A stretch of 64,000 nucleotides of DNA. It comes from Methylomicrobium sp035916875 (lineage in GTDB: Bacteria; Pseudomonadota; Gammaproteobacteria; Methylococcales; Methylomonadaceae). The stretch covers positions 11,885-75,884 of the forward strand of contig NZ_JAXUHN010000088.1 of NCBI RefSeq assembly GCF_035916875.1. The letters run 5' to 3'. The notes below the pieces were generated by a model. That model did not search any database and had not been told where the DNA came from. It saw only the letters and a list, made by a program, of their open reading frames with translations. The position numbers were made by a program, and so were the translations under genes. Positions 26,279-34,885 of this stretch are shown piece after piece (positions within the stretch are counted from its first letter, which is position 1; every line of letters begins with the position of its first letter).

Positions 26279-27601
26279 TTACAACCACGCTTTTTCCACG
26301 CCCTGTTGCGGAAACCGCTGCAACAACTCGCCCAACACCAGATCATGCAATTCCCTGATCTTGATCTTATCGACCATCTCGTTCGCAAACGCAAAGGTCA
26401 GCATGTTGCGCGCGGTTTCTTCATCGACACAGCGGGATTGCAGATAGAAAACCGACTTTTCGTCCAGTTGGCCGACCGTCACGCCATGCCCGCACTTCAC
26501 GTCATCGGCATAAATCTCCAGTTGCGGCTTGGTGTCCGCCTCCGCATCGGTCGATAACAACAGATTGCGGTTGTTCATTTCCGAATCGGTTTTTTGCGCA
26601 TCTTCCGCCACGATCACCCGCCCCTGGAACACGCCGCGCGCCCTGTCGTCCAGCACGCCTTTGTACAATTCGCGGCTGGTCGCGTAAGGCTTCTGGTGAA
26701 CGATACGCGTATGGTTGTCGATATGCTGACGCTTGCTGCCGACATACAGTCCGTTCAGGATACATTCCGAGGCGTGGTCCAGATCGGCATGAATGTCGCT
26801 GCGTGCCAGCAGCCCTCCGAACGCAAAGTTGTGATGCGAAAAACGCGCATCGCGCGCCTCGGCCACATAGGTGCCGCCGAAGTGATAGGCTTTTTCCGAC
26901 TCGACCTGCAATTTATACAGCGCCAGATCGGCATTCGCGCCGACAAACACTTCGGTCACCGCCGCCGACAGATAGGCAGAGTCCGCGCCGATGAACGTCT
27001 CGACAATCTCGGCCTGCGCCATCGTTTCGCTGATGATCAGATTGCGCGTGGTCGCCAACGCATCGGCCTCGGTCACGACATGCAACAATTGCAACGGCTT
27101 CGCGAGCAGGTGTTTGGCCGGAACGTGCACGAACACACCATCAGAAAACCAGGCCGTATTGAACGCGACAAAACCGTGCTCGCTGTCCTTAACCGCCTTG
27201 CCCAGATAATTTTCGATCAACTCGGGCTGCTTGACCAGCGCCTCCGCGAGGCCGAGCACCGAAACCGCCTCGGGCAGACCGTCCAACTGTGAAAGCTCGG
27301 CCGAAAAGCGGCCGTTCAGCAGCACCACAGACCAGGCATCGCGCAGACGATAAGCATCGAGCCATGCCTTGTCGATTGGGCCGGAAGCCGGCGCCAAGGC
27401 AGGCTTAAACAGTTTCTTCTCGATCGCGGAGACGTTCGTGTAACGCCATTCCTCCTCGCGCGGCGACGGAAAGCCGCCGGCCGAAAACTGTGCGAGCGCC
27501 TCGCGGCGCTGCTTAATCAGCCATGGCAAATCCCGGCCCGGCAATTGCGGCGCGATCGCATCATATTCCGCCGCATAACGGCTTTGAGTCACTGCACTCA
27601 T
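26279..27601 (-). CDS. sufD: SUF scaffold subunit SufD
   Basis: 440 residues. SufB/SufD-family beta-helix protein: GVFQGRVIVAEDAQKTDSEM and CGHGVTVGQLDEKSVFYLQ contain the His used at the SufB-SufD interface; C-terminal ETARNMLTFAFANEMVDKI is typical. Two overlapping starts (ATGATG at 27604 and 27601) overlap the sufC stop. Functions as SufBC2D with the neighbouring genes. Confidence 0.96.
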   Translation of the reverse strand: MSAVTQSRYAAEYDAIAPQLPGRDLPWLIKQRREALAQFSAGGFPSPREEEWRYTNVSAIEKKLFKPALAPASGPIDKAWLDAYRLRDAWSVVLLNGRFSAELSQLDGLPEAVSVLGLAEALVKQPELIENYLGKAVKDSEHGFVAFNTAWFSDGVFVHVPAKHLLAKPLQLLHVVTEADALATTRNLIISETMAQAEIVETFIGADSAYLSAAVTEVFVGANADLALYKLQVESEKAYHFGGTYVAEARDARFSHHNFAFGGLLARSDIHADLDHASECILNGLYVGSKRQHIDNHTRIVHQKPYATSRELYKGVLDDRARGVFQGRVIVAEDAQKTDSEMNNRNLLLSTDAEADTKPQLEIYADDVKCGHGVTVGQLDEKSVFYLQSRCVDEETARNMLTFAFANEMVDKIKIRELHDLVLGELLQRFPQQGVEKAWL

Positions 27602-28344
27602 CATGCCGCCTCGAGCCAGCCGTAGCCTTTTTCTTCCAGTTCCAGCGCCAGTTCGGGGCCGCCGGACTTCACGATCCGGCCGTGCGCCAATACATGCACC
27701 ACGTCCGGCTTGATGTAGTCGAGCAGGCGCTGATAATGGGTCACCATCACGAACGCACGCTCCGGCGAGCGCAAGGAGTTCACGCCATCAGCGACGATCT
27801 TCAGCGCGTCGATGTCGAGGCCCGAATCGGTCTCATCGAGAATGCACAATTTCGGTTCCAAGATCGCCATCTGCAAAATCTCGTTGCGCTTCTTCTCGCC
27901 GCCGGAAAAGCCTTCGTTGACCGCGCGGTACAAAAACTTCTCGTCCATTTCCAGCAGCTTGACCTTGTTCTTGACCAGCGTCAGAAAGTCCATCGCATCG
28001 ACTTCCGGCTGGCCGTGGTGCTTCCGAATCGCATTCAGCGCGGCCTTCAGCAGATAAATGTTGCTGACGCCAGGAATTTCGACCGGATATTGAAACGCCA
28101 GAAACACGCCCTCGCGCGCACGGATTTCCGGCGCCATCTCGATCAGATCCATGCCTTGATAGGTCACCGAACCTTCGGTCACGGTATAGCCGGCCTTGCC
28201 CGACAGCACGTGCGACAACGTGCTTTTGCCGGAACCGTTCGGCCCCATGATCGCGTGGATCTCGCCGGCCTTGATTTCCAGATTGATGCCTTTCAGAATC
28301 GGCTTGTCGCCCACGCTGACGTGGAGATTTTCTATGCTGAGCAT
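27601..28344 (-). CDS. sufC: SUF ATPase SufC
   Basis: 247 residues, ABC-type ATPase of the iron-sulfur scaffold. Walker A GPNGSGKSTLSH (about 35), signature FSGGEKKRNEI (about 147), Walker B LCILDETDSGLD (about 166). In intact SUF operons it directly follows sufB; here 2.4 kb of foreign genes intervene, so transcription must pass through them or restart in 28345-28388. Confidence 0.97.
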   Translation of the reverse strand: MLSIENLHVSVGDKPILKGINLEIKAGEIHAIMGPNGSGKSTLSHVLSGKAGYTVTEGSVTYQGMDLIEMAPEIRAREGVFLAFQYPVEIPGVSNIYLLKAALNAIRKHHGQPEVDAMDFLTLVKNKVKLLEMDEKFLYRAVNEGFSGGEKKRNEILQMAILEPKLCILDETDSGLDIDALKIVADGVNSLRSPERAFVMVTHYQRLLDYIKPDVVHVLAHGRIVKSGGPELALELEEKGYGWLEAA

Positions 28345-28388
28345 GTCGTGTTTACCTGTGTTTTTTGATGGGTTTGATACCCAAATAT

Positions 28389-28560
28389 TTACAAATTTTT
28401 ATGAGTTATGCCTTCGGCGATTGTTTCCTGCAAATTGATTTTAAGGCTTGCTATTAACTCATCATGGCTTGCTTCCTGACAATTTACACCAAGAGTTTCT
28501 TCGATCCAACCAAGCCACTTCGTCGTCTTGTTTTATTATTGCAGTGTGTTTGTTGTCCAC
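28389..28560 (-). pseudogene. frameshifted HicB-type antitoxin-like gene
   Basis: Two minus-strand reading frames join to one recognisable small protein. The first starts at a GTG (28558-28560) and reads VDNKHTAIIKQDDE; the second reads WLGWIEETLGVNCQEASHDE and continues to a TAA at 28389-28391. The joined pattern (AIIKQDDE-W-GWIEE-x-GVNCQ-E-x-DEL--SL) matches single-domain HicB-like antitoxins. The frames are offset near 28518, equivalent to one extra G. No HicA partner is adjacent. A sequencing error is possible. Confidence 0.65.
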
Positions 28561-28594
28561 GATTTTCTAAAATTCTTGAGCGCAAGCAGGAATT

Positions 28595-29215
28595 TTATTT
28601 TTTCGAAAAAGCTTCTATTTGCGCAATTAGCTCATTGCTTTTACTAGAAAGGTCATTAATTTCATCTCTTATATAATCTTCTCTACCCTTTGTATATTTT
28701 CCATAATCCTCGTCCAACACACTTATCGCTGTTTCTCGAAAATTATCGATATTTATTACCCTAGGATTCCGCGACTTGCTTTCAAGTAACCGTAGCTTCT
28801 CTGCTTCAAGCAAGCTAATTCTTGTGAAATTCGAGTTAAGCAGGGCAGTCAATGCAGCTAATTTTATTTGATCCTTTTGCGCATCAGTAGATACTTTTAA
28901 TAAACTTGTTGTGGTCTTTAACTCTCTTTTTTGCAATTCATAAGTTTTGGCAATCAAATAAAACGCGAATGCAGCAATAACAGGATTCAGTATTCCGCCA
29001 ACATAATCACCAAATGTTCCCCAAGCCCCAGTATTGTTAGACAAGTTTTGAAAAACTTTCCACCATTCTTCGCCATTCAGCAGATGAGAATTGAAATTAA
29101 CAAAATAAAAAACAATAATTATTAAAACGGCGCTAATAAGGATTAATAAAATCCATTTTGTGTCGATTTCATTCGATTCTGTCTTATTTGTACTATTCGA
29201 ATTGATCATCAGCAA
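28595..29215 (-). CDS. AbiC-like two-helix membrane protein
   Basis: 206 residues, AT-rich, low GC compared with the suf genes. Two N-terminal membrane helices (about 24-44 and 72-92) enclose the motif GTFGDYVGGILNPVIAAFAF, then a coiled-coil cytoplasmic domain. The G-x-F-G-D-x-x-G-G-x-x-N-P motif followed by LQKRE is what I know from 'putative phage abortive infection protein' (AbiC-like) families. Function in this genome is inference. It is 5 nt from a RelE-type toxin gene. Confidence 0.6.
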   Translation of the reverse strand: MLMINSNSTNKTESNEIDTKWILLILISAVLIIIVFYFVNFNSHLLNGEEWWKVFQNLSNNTGAWGTFGDYVGGILNPVIAAFAFYLIAKTYELQKRELKTTTSLLKVSTDAQKDQIKLAALTALLNSNFTRISLLEAEKLRLLESKSRNPRVINIDNFRETAISVLDEDYGKYTKGREDYIRDEINDLSSKSNELIAQIEAFSKK

Positions 29216-29220
29216 TAAAT

Positions 29221-29490
29221 CTATGGGAAAAATTTATAAATTTCTCTTCTGTGCATAACTGTTTTCACAGTAACCACTTCATTTTCAATCGCAAGGCCTA
29301 CTCGGTAATTGCCGAATCTGACTTTATAAAAACCGTGATAACCTTGCATTTTTTCAACTTTTCCCAAACTGGAAATTGAAGAAACGGAAATCAACTCATT
29401 GAATACAAACACTTCAATTTTTACACGGGTTTCGCTTGGGACGCTTGCCAATTGCTTTAAGAACTTTTTGCTGTACCTGACTTCCATCAA
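29221..29490 (-). CDS. RelE/ParE-family toxin
   Basis: 89 residues, basic. N-terminal VRYSKKFLKQLASVP, central GYHGFYKVRFGNYRVGLAIE and C-terminal VMHRREIYKFFP give the RelE/ParE strand-and-terminal-His pattern. It overlaps its antitoxin by 4 nt and is followed by the AbiC-like gene. Forms the toxin of a small addiction module lodged between sufB and sufC. Confidence 0.88.
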   Translation of the reverse strand: MMEVRYSKKFLKQLASVPSETRVKIEVFVFNELISVSSISSLGKVEKMQGYHGFYKVRFGNYRVGLAIENEVVTVKTVMHRREIYKFFP

Positions 29491-29681
29491 GCCTTATCCA
29501 AAGAGGCATAGTATTTTTTTGCATCTTCGACGGTCATTGCCTCGCTTTCATCTTCGTTCATCAACTGAACTAAAGCGTAATTTTCCAAAACATTTTCAAT
29601 TTTCTCGAAAGTAGCAATATCAAGCTGTACTGCGACTTTTTGATTATCTTCATTAACAATGTATTGCCTTTTCAATTCCAT
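29487..29681 (-). CDS. antitoxin partner of the RelE-type toxin
   Basis: 64 residues. MELKRQYIVNEDNQKVAVQL followed by an acidic C-terminal tail (DESEAMTVEDAKKYYASLDKA) is a common layout of antitoxins paired with RelE proteins. Overlaps the toxin gene by 4 nt; likely represses its own promoter in the 29682-29789 interval. Confidence 0.8.
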   Translation of the reverse strand: MELKRQYIVNEDNQKVAVQLDIATFEKIENVLENYALVQLMNEDESEAMTVEDAKKYYASLDKA

Positions 29682-29722
29682 TATTTAACCTCAATCGAAT
29701 CAACCTGCCCCCTTCCAAACTC

Positions 29723-29788
29723 AACCCCAGCAGATCGTAGGCTGGGTTGAGGCACGAAACCCAGCGTTTTCTAATAATTGCTGGGGTT
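29723..29788. repeat. nested inverted repeats
   Basis: Outer arms AACCCCAGCA (29723-29732) and TGCTGGGGTT (29779-29788) enclose inner arms GCTGGGTT (29741-29748) and AACCCAGC (29758-29765). The right end abuts the bestrophin stop codon. Inner arms resemble the GGGTTAGC-type palindromes near 47668. It may be a dispersed repeat that also ends transcription of the bestrophin gene. Confidence 0.6.
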
Positions 29789-29789
29789 A

Positions 29790-30710
29790 TCAACCCTGCC
29801 TACCTTGCTCCGACTCCTGCAAGGCCAAACCATTGGTCAAGACTGTGGCGCATATGCCGGACAACGGCAAATGGCTCAGCCGCTTGTTCCCGAATGGATT
29901 CTGCAATTCGAATCCGATCCTATCGAGCGCCACCAAGGGGTAGGCCACCAATAGAAAAACCAGAATACTGTTGAAACCGGTTTTCTCAATCAGCGAAAAA
30001 GGCAGCAACAATAAAAAGAGCAGGATGAAACGGCGCGCCTTGATCGCAAGCACCAACGGCATCGGCGTTTTCAAGATTCTTTCGCAGCCGCCGATATGGT
30101 CGATCAGGTAAGTCCGTTGGCGCTCCAATTCCTTGAAAACCGTTTCATTGAGATCCTGGCGGCGATAAGCCTGGTCGAACAGCTTCGCCATCTTTGCGGC
30201 CACAAAGATCGGCATGTGTTGCGCGGACTGTAGTTCTTGAATTTCCTGAGCACTCAACAATGTTTCGAGGTCTGCGAAATTTTTACTCTGCCGCAACGAT
30301 TCCTTGCAGGCGAAGGCATAAGCAATCGTCCATTTGACGGTTTCGCGCCGCCATGCCGGATTTTCCGGCCCATAATTCAGAGCTGCCAACATGATGTTTC
30401 GGCTGGCATTGACGATGCCGCCCCATAATCTGCGCCCCTCCCACCAGCGGTCGTGGCCGGCATTGACCCGAAAAACCAACAATAACCCCAACACGACGCC
30501 GGTATATTCGAACGGCGTGACGTTCAGATGCGGCAGAGGCGCCCAATACTGGTCGATCAGGACCAAAGCCAAGGGATACAAACAGGACAGCAACAAACCG
30601 GGGGCGACTCTGGAGGTGACCGACCCGCGCCACGTCAACGCACCGCGCAAGAACCCGAAGGCTTCTTCCTGATTGGCGAGTAAGGAGGAATTCGTATCTT
30701 TCATACTCAT
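29790..30710 (-). CDS. bestrophin-family membrane channel
   Basis: 306 residues with four predicted membrane helices. The bestrophin signature lies near the N-terminus: FEYTGVVLGLLLVFRVNAGHDRWWEGRR followed by LWGGIVNASRNI (split here for length). Bacterial members form pentameric ion channels. It lies between sufB (64 nt downstream of its start codon side) and the toxin-antitoxin pair, all minus strand. Start may be the ATG at 30710 or the one two codons later. Confidence 0.88.
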   Translation of the reverse strand: MSMKDTNSSLLANQEEAFGFLRGALTWRGSVTSRVAPGLLLSCLYPLALVLIDQYWAPLPHLNVTPFEYTGVVLGLLLVFRVNAGHDRWWEGRRLWGGIVNASRNIMLAALNYGPENPAWRRETVKWTIAYAFACKESLRQSKNFADLETLLSAQEIQELQSAQHMPIFVAAKMAKLFDQAYRRQDLNETVFKELERQRTYLIDHIGGCERILKTPMPLVLAIKARRFILLFLLLLPFSLIEKTGFNSILVFLLVAYPLVALDRIGFELQNPFGNKRLSHLPLSGICATVLTNGLALQESEQGRQG

Positions 30711-30774
30711 GGTGTCGAATTGTCGATCCTTTAAATCGATGGTCTTGTCACGGGTTGTCTTGACTCTGATCGAG

Positions 30775-32223
30775 TTAACCGACAGAACCTTCCAGACTCA
30801 AGCCCAACAACGCCTGTGCCTCGACCGCAAATTCCATCGGCAATTCCTTGAACACTTCCTTGCAGAAGCCATTTACGATCATAGACACCGCATCCTCGGC
30901 GGAAAGTCCGCGTTGCTGACAGAAGAACAACTGGTCTTCGCTGATCTTCGAGGTCGTCGCTTCATGCTCGACCTGCGCCGACGGCTGTTTGACCTCGATG
31001 TAAGGAAACGTATGCGCGCCGCAGCGGTCGCCGACCAGGAGCGAATCGCATTGCGTGTAATTGCGCGCATTCTCGGCGCTTTTCAACACCTTGACCAGAC
31101 CGCGATAGGTATTCTGCGCCTTGCCGGCCGAGATGCCCTTCGACACGATCGTGCTGCGCGTGTTCTTGCCGATGTGAATCATTTTGGTACCGGTGTCGGC
31201 CTGCTGATAATTGTTGGTCAACGCGACCGAGTAAAACTCGCCGATCGAGTTGTCGCCGGTCAGTACGCAACTCGGGTATTTCCAAGTGATCGCCGAACCG
31301 GTTTCGACCTGCGTCCAGGATACCTTCGAGTTGTCGCCGCGGCACTCGGCCCGCTTCGTCACGAAGTTGTAAATGCCGCCCTTGCCTTCCTTGTCGCCCG
31401 GATACCAGTTCTGCACGGTCGAATATTTGATCGTCGCGTCTTTCAGCGCGATCAACTCGACCACCGCCGCATGCAGCTGGTTTTCATCGCGCATCGGCGC
31501 GGTGCAGCCTTCGAGGTAAGACACATGGCTGCCCTCGTCCGCGATGATCAAGGTTCGTTCGAACTGCCCGGTATTCGCAGCATTGATGCGAAAATAAGTC
31601 GACAACTCCATCGGGCAGCGCACGCCTTTCGGGATGTAGACGAACGAACCGTCGGTAAATACCGCCGAATTCAGCGCCGCGAAAAAATTGTCGCCAGGAG
31701 GCACGACCGAGCCGAGATATTGCTTGATCAATTCGGGATGTTCACGCAACGCTTCGGAAATCGGGCAAAAAATTACGCCGGCATCTTTCAATTTGCCTTT
31801 AAATGTCGTCGCGACCGAGACGCTGTCGAATACCGCATCGACCGCGATGCCGGCCAGACGCTCCTGCTCGTCGAGCGGAATGCCGAGTTTTTTGTACGCT
31901 TCCAACACGTCAGGGTCGATGTCGTCCAGGCTTTTCGGGCCATCTTCCTTGCGTTTCGGCGCCGAATAATAGCTGATCGCCTGGTAATCGATCGGCGGGA
32001 ATTTGACGAAGGCCCACTCCGGCGTTTTCATCGTCCGCCAATGGCGATAAGCCTTCAGGCGGTATTCCAGCATGAATTCGGGTTCGTTCTTGACCTTGGA
32101 CAACCGGTGAATCACGTCCTCGTCGAGACCCGGCGCGAAGGTTTCGGTTTCCAGGACAGTCACGAAGCCCTGCTTGTATTCCTGGCTGATCAGGTTCTGG
32201 ATTTCTTGAGCGCTTGCTGACAT
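30775..32223 (-). CDS. sufB: SUF scaffold subunit SufB
   Basis: 482 residues, usual length. Core of the SufBC2D complex on which clusters are built. IGKNTRSTIVSKGISAG, AHTFPYIEVKQPSAQVEHEA and the conserved Cys in YTQCDSLLVGD and RGDNSKVSW are present. C-terminus EFAVEAQALLGLSLEGSVG is typical. It follows the regulator gene by 51 nt and is presumably transcribed from the promoter ahead of it. Confidence 0.98.
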   Translation of the reverse strand: MSASAQEIQNLISQEYKQGFVTVLETETFAPGLDEDVIHRLSKVKNEPEFMLEYRLKAYRHWRTMKTPEWAFVKFPPIDYQAISYYSAPKRKEDGPKSLDDIDPDVLEAYKKLGIPLDEQERLAGIAVDAVFDSVSVATTFKGKLKDAGVIFCPISEALREHPELIKQYLGSVVPPGDNFFAALNSAVFTDGSFVYIPKGVRCPMELSTYFRINAANTGQFERTLIIADEGSHVSYLEGCTAPMRDENQLHAAVVELIALKDATIKYSTVQNWYPGDKEGKGGIYNFVTKRAECRGDNSKVSWTQVETGSAITWKYPSCVLTGDNSIGEFYSVALTNNYQQADTGTKMIHIGKNTRSTIVSKGISAGKAQNTYRGLVKVLKSAENARNYTQCDSLLVGDRCGAHTFPYIEVKQPSAQVEHEATTSKISEDQLFFCQQRGLSAEDAVSMIVNGFCKEVFKELPMEFAVEAQALLGLSLEGSVG

Positions 32224-32274
32224 AAAAACTCTCTACATTGAATAAGGAAAATGCCTAAGCCATTTTCCGCGAAA

Positions 32275-32739
32275 CTAAGCAAATTTTTCCTTGGCGTATA
32301 AGCTCGCCACCGGAATCAAAATTTCTGCCGGCGCCATCGCCGGCTGGATCATGTCCGCCAGAGTCACCGACTCCAGCGCATTGTGTATCGCCTGATTGAT
32401 CAAGCCCCAATTGCCGCGGATGCCGCAGCCCGAAGCCTGCTCACAGCCCTCGTGCGAAATGCTGCACTCGGTCAGCGCGATTGGACCTTCCAGTGCGCTG
32501 ATGACTCTGGCGACGGTAATCTTGTCCGGCGGACTGGCCAGCGCATAACCGCCTTTCGCGCCGCGCGTCGAAATCAGCACATTCTCATGAACCAGCAGTT
32601 TAAGAATTTTACTGACCGTGGGCAAGGCAATTCCGGTCGCGGACGCGATTTCGATCGCCGCATGCACATCGTTAGCGTCTTTCGCCATGAAACTCAAAAT
32701 CACCGTGGCATAATCGGTCAATTTACTTACCCGTAACAT
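32275..32739 (-). CDS. Rrf2-family SUF regulator (IscR-like)
   Basis: 154 residues from ATG 32739, chosen for the GAGGGTGGA Shine-Dalgarno just upstream and the standard start MLRVSKLTDYATVIL. Winged-helix DNA-binding domain (1-75: IASATGIALPTVSKILKLL), then three Cys (CSISHEGCEQASGC, about 98-111) spaced C-x6-C-x5-C for a [2Fe-2S] cluster. Matches the group annotated as SUF system regulators. Expected to repress the SUF operon when clusters are plentiful; a dyad overlaps its own promoter. Confidence 0.95.
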   Translation of the reverse strand: MLRVSKLTDYATVILSFMAKDANDVHAAIEIASATGIALPTVSKILKLLVHENVLISTRGAKGGYALASPPDKITVARVISALEGPIALTECSISHEGCEQASGCGIRGNWGLINQAIHNALESVTLADMIQPAMAPAEILIPVASLYAKEKFA

Positions 32740-32758
32740 ATCCACCCTCATTAATTAG

Positions 32759-32791
32759 GACTATTTTAGTCTTATTTAATTCCACAGTAAA
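32759..32791 (-). promoter_or_regulatory. SUF operon promoter with overlapping dyad
   Basis: On the minus strand, -35 TTTACT (32786-32791), 17-bp spacer, -10 TAAAAT (32763-32768), about 25-30 nt upstream of the regulator ATG. The -10 lies inside the dyad GACT-ATTTT-AGTC (32759-32771), whose GACT-N5-AGTC core matches the centre of type 1 IscR sites. This supports autoregulation by the Rrf2-type protein. Confidence 0.6.
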
Positions 32792-32919
32792 TAACTAGGT
32801 TTTGATTTTTTTGCTAATTTGCATAAGGACTGGCACGATCGATGCTATCAAACTGAACCAAAGCACCCACAATCTGCTATCATGTCGCCCCCTAAAACTT
32901 AACTCTTGGCAAGGTATCC

Positions 32920-33234
32920 ATGTCCGAATTCAGCAATGTCACCGTCGTCAAAAAAGCCAATGTCTATTTCGGCGGCAACGTTTCCAGCCGCACGGTCCGT
33001 TTCGCGGACGGCTCGAGCAAAACACTCGGCTTCATGCTGCCGGGCGAATACACGTTCAATACGGCCGACCCGGAACTGATGGAAATCCTCGACGGCGATC
33101 TCGACGTATGGCTGCCGGGCGCGCCGCACTGGCAAACGATCAAAGGCGGCGAATCGTTCAATGTGCCGGGCAATGCGCAATTCACGGTCAAGATCAAGGC
33201 GCCGACCGATTATATCTGCTCGTTTTTGAAATAA
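32920..33234 (+). CDS. ppnP: pyrimidine/purine nucleoside phosphorylase PpnP
   Basis: 104 residues, single cupin domain, YaiE/DUF1255 family. NVYFGGNVSSRTV, LGFMLPGEYTFNT and GESFNVPGNAQFTVK are family landmarks. The E. coli homologue phosphorolyses a broad set of nucleosides. Divergent from the SUF regulator; the next gene starts 9 nt downstream. Confidence 0.94.
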   Translation: MSEFSNVTVVKKANVYFGGNVSSRTVRFADGSSKTLGFMLPGEYTFNTADPELMEILDGDLDVWLPGAPHWQTIKGGESFNVPGNAQFTVKIKAPTDYICSFLK

Positions 33235-33243
33235 GACCGGGCC

Positions 33244-33690
33244 ATGATGCAGGCCGATGCGATGAACTTCTGGCAAAGCAAAAAGCTGGACGAAATGACC
33301 GACGAAGAGTGGGAGTCGTTATGCGACAACTGCGGCAAATGCTGTCTGAACAAGCTCGAGGACGAGAAGACCGGGGAGATACATTTCACCAGCGCGGCCT
33401 GCAACCTGATCGATCTGAAAACCTGCCGCTGCACGCGCTATGCGGATCGTACTCGCCTGGTGCCGCGCTGCCTGGACGTTCGGCAGCTCGCTGCCGACGC
33501 CTTCCACTGGCTGCCTTCGACCTGCGCCTACCGGCTACTGTCCGAGGGGGAAGACCTGCCTTCCTGGCATCCATTGGTCTCGGGACGCCGCGACGGTGCG
33601 CAGCGGGCGGGCGTTTCGATAGCCAGTTATGCGATCAGTGAAAAACAGGTCAGGCGGCTCGAAGATCACGTCATCAAATGGCTGGATTGA
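33244..33690 (+). CDS. ycgN: YcgN-family cysteine-cluster protein (UPF0260)
   Basis: 148 residues. Cys-rich N-terminal segment SLCDNCGKCCLNKL and later CNLIDLKTCRCTRY, both features of the YcgN/UPF0260 family, probably metal binding; function unknown. C-terminal LPSTCAYRLL...LPSWHPLVSG is conserved. The real start may be the ATG at 33262 (MNFWQSKKLDEM). Likely co-transcribed with ppnP. Confidence 0.92.
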   Translation: MMQADAMNFWQSKKLDEMTDEEWESLCDNCGKCCLNKLEDEKTGEIHFTSAACNLIDLKTCRCTRYADRTRLVPRCLDVRQLAADAFHWLPSTCAYRLLSEGEDLPSWHPLVSGRRDGAQRAGVSIASYAISEKQVRRLEDHVIKWLD

Positions 33691-33760
33691 AAGGGCTGGG
33701 ACGAAATACTCCTATCACCCCGCTCCCGCCCTTGTATGTTAAGGAAAGTCCCCGCGGAGC

Positions 33761-34864
33761 TTACCCGGCCGCGAAGAATTTCCGCCTGAAATAAAGCGCC
33801 ACCTTGACCAATCCGATCAACACCGGCACTTCGACCAAGGGTCCGATGACCGCTGCAAACGCCTCTCCGGACTGGAGGCCGAAAACCGCCACCGCGACCG
33901 CGATCGCCAATTCAAAGTTGTTGCTGGCGGCGGTGAATGAGAGTGTCGCGCTGATGCGATAGCCGACGCCGGTCCTGGCCGACATGTAAAAAGTGACCAG
34001 AAACATGATCAGAAAATAGATCACCAGCGGCACAGCGATACGCAGGACATCCATCGGCAACTGCACGATGTATTCGCCTTTTAGCGAGAACATGACCAGG
34101 ATCGTGAACAGCAGCGCAACTAATGTGATCGGGCTGATCTTGGGGATGAACTTTTCTTCATACCACTCCCGGCCTTTGCGCCGCGCCAGAAAAAACCGGG
34201 TCAGCATGCCACCGAAAAACGGAATGCCCAGATAGATCAGCACGCTTTCGGCGACCTGCCTCATCGTGATCGGCACCGCCAGACCGGAGGCAACGCCGAG
34301 CCAGTCCGGAAGGATCGTCACGAAAACATACGCATAAACCGAAAAAAACAGCATCTGGAAGATCGAATTGAAAGCGACCAGGCCGGCGCAGTATTCGGTG
34401 TCTCCTTCGGCCAGCTCGTTCCAGACCAGCACCATCGCAATGCAGCGCGCCAGACCGATGATGATCAGGCCAACCATGTATTCCGGATAGTCGCGCAGAA
34501 ACACGATCGCCAAGGCAAACATCAGCACCGGACCGATGATCCAGTTCTGGACCAACGAAAGCACCAGCACCTGGGTGTTTTTGAAAACCTGGGGCAATTC
34601 CTCGTAGCGCACCTTCGCCAGCGGCGGATACATCATTAGGATCAGGCCGATCGCGATCGGAATTGACGTGGTCCCGACCTGGAAACGGTTCAACCATGCG
34701 GTGAAACCGGGTAAAAAATAACCGATCGCGACGCCCGCGATCATCGCGGCGAAAATCCACAAGGTCAGGAACCTGTCGATGAACCCCAGGCGCTTGGGCT
34801 GACTCGAGTCTTTTCGAAGATTTTGAGGACTTGCGGTATTTGCTAATAAGTCCGATTTTGACAT
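33761..34864 (-). CDS. acr3: arsenite efflux permease, ACR3 family
   Basis: 367 residues with about ten membrane helices. ACR3 landmarks include GLARCIAMVLVWN (the conserved Cys of the transport path), FNSIFQMLFFSVYAY and the C-terminal SFTAASNNFELAIAVAVA. Exports arsenite. Last gene of the minus-strand ars operon, 21 nt after arsC. Confidence 0.95.
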   Translation of the reverse strand: MSKSDLLANTASPQNLRKDSSQPKRLGFIDRFLTLWIFAAMIAGVAIGYFLPGFTAWLNRFQVGTTSIPIAIGLILMMYPPLAKVRYEELPQVFKNTQVLVLSLVQNWIIGPVLMFALAIVFLRDYPEYMVGLIIIGLARCIAMVLVWNELAEGDTEYCAGLVAFNSIFQMLFFSVYAYVFVTILPDWLGVASGLAVPITMRQVAESVLIYLGIPFFGGMLTRFFLARRKGREWYEEKFIPKISPITLVALLFTILVMFSLKGEYIVQLPMDVLRIAVPLVIYFLIMFLVTFYMSARTGVGYRISATLSFTAASNNFELAIAVAVAVFGLQSGEAFAAVIGPLVEVPVLIGLVKVALYFRRKFFAAG

Positions 34865-34885
34865 GCTGATGCCCCCTAAATTTTG

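Noticed and set aside
30673..32220. 515-codon plus-strand frame opposite sufB
   Set aside because: sufB is a certain gene on the other strand; the frame is rich in Arg/His/Asp/Phe as expected for the reverse of a GC-rich gene and has no family resemblance.
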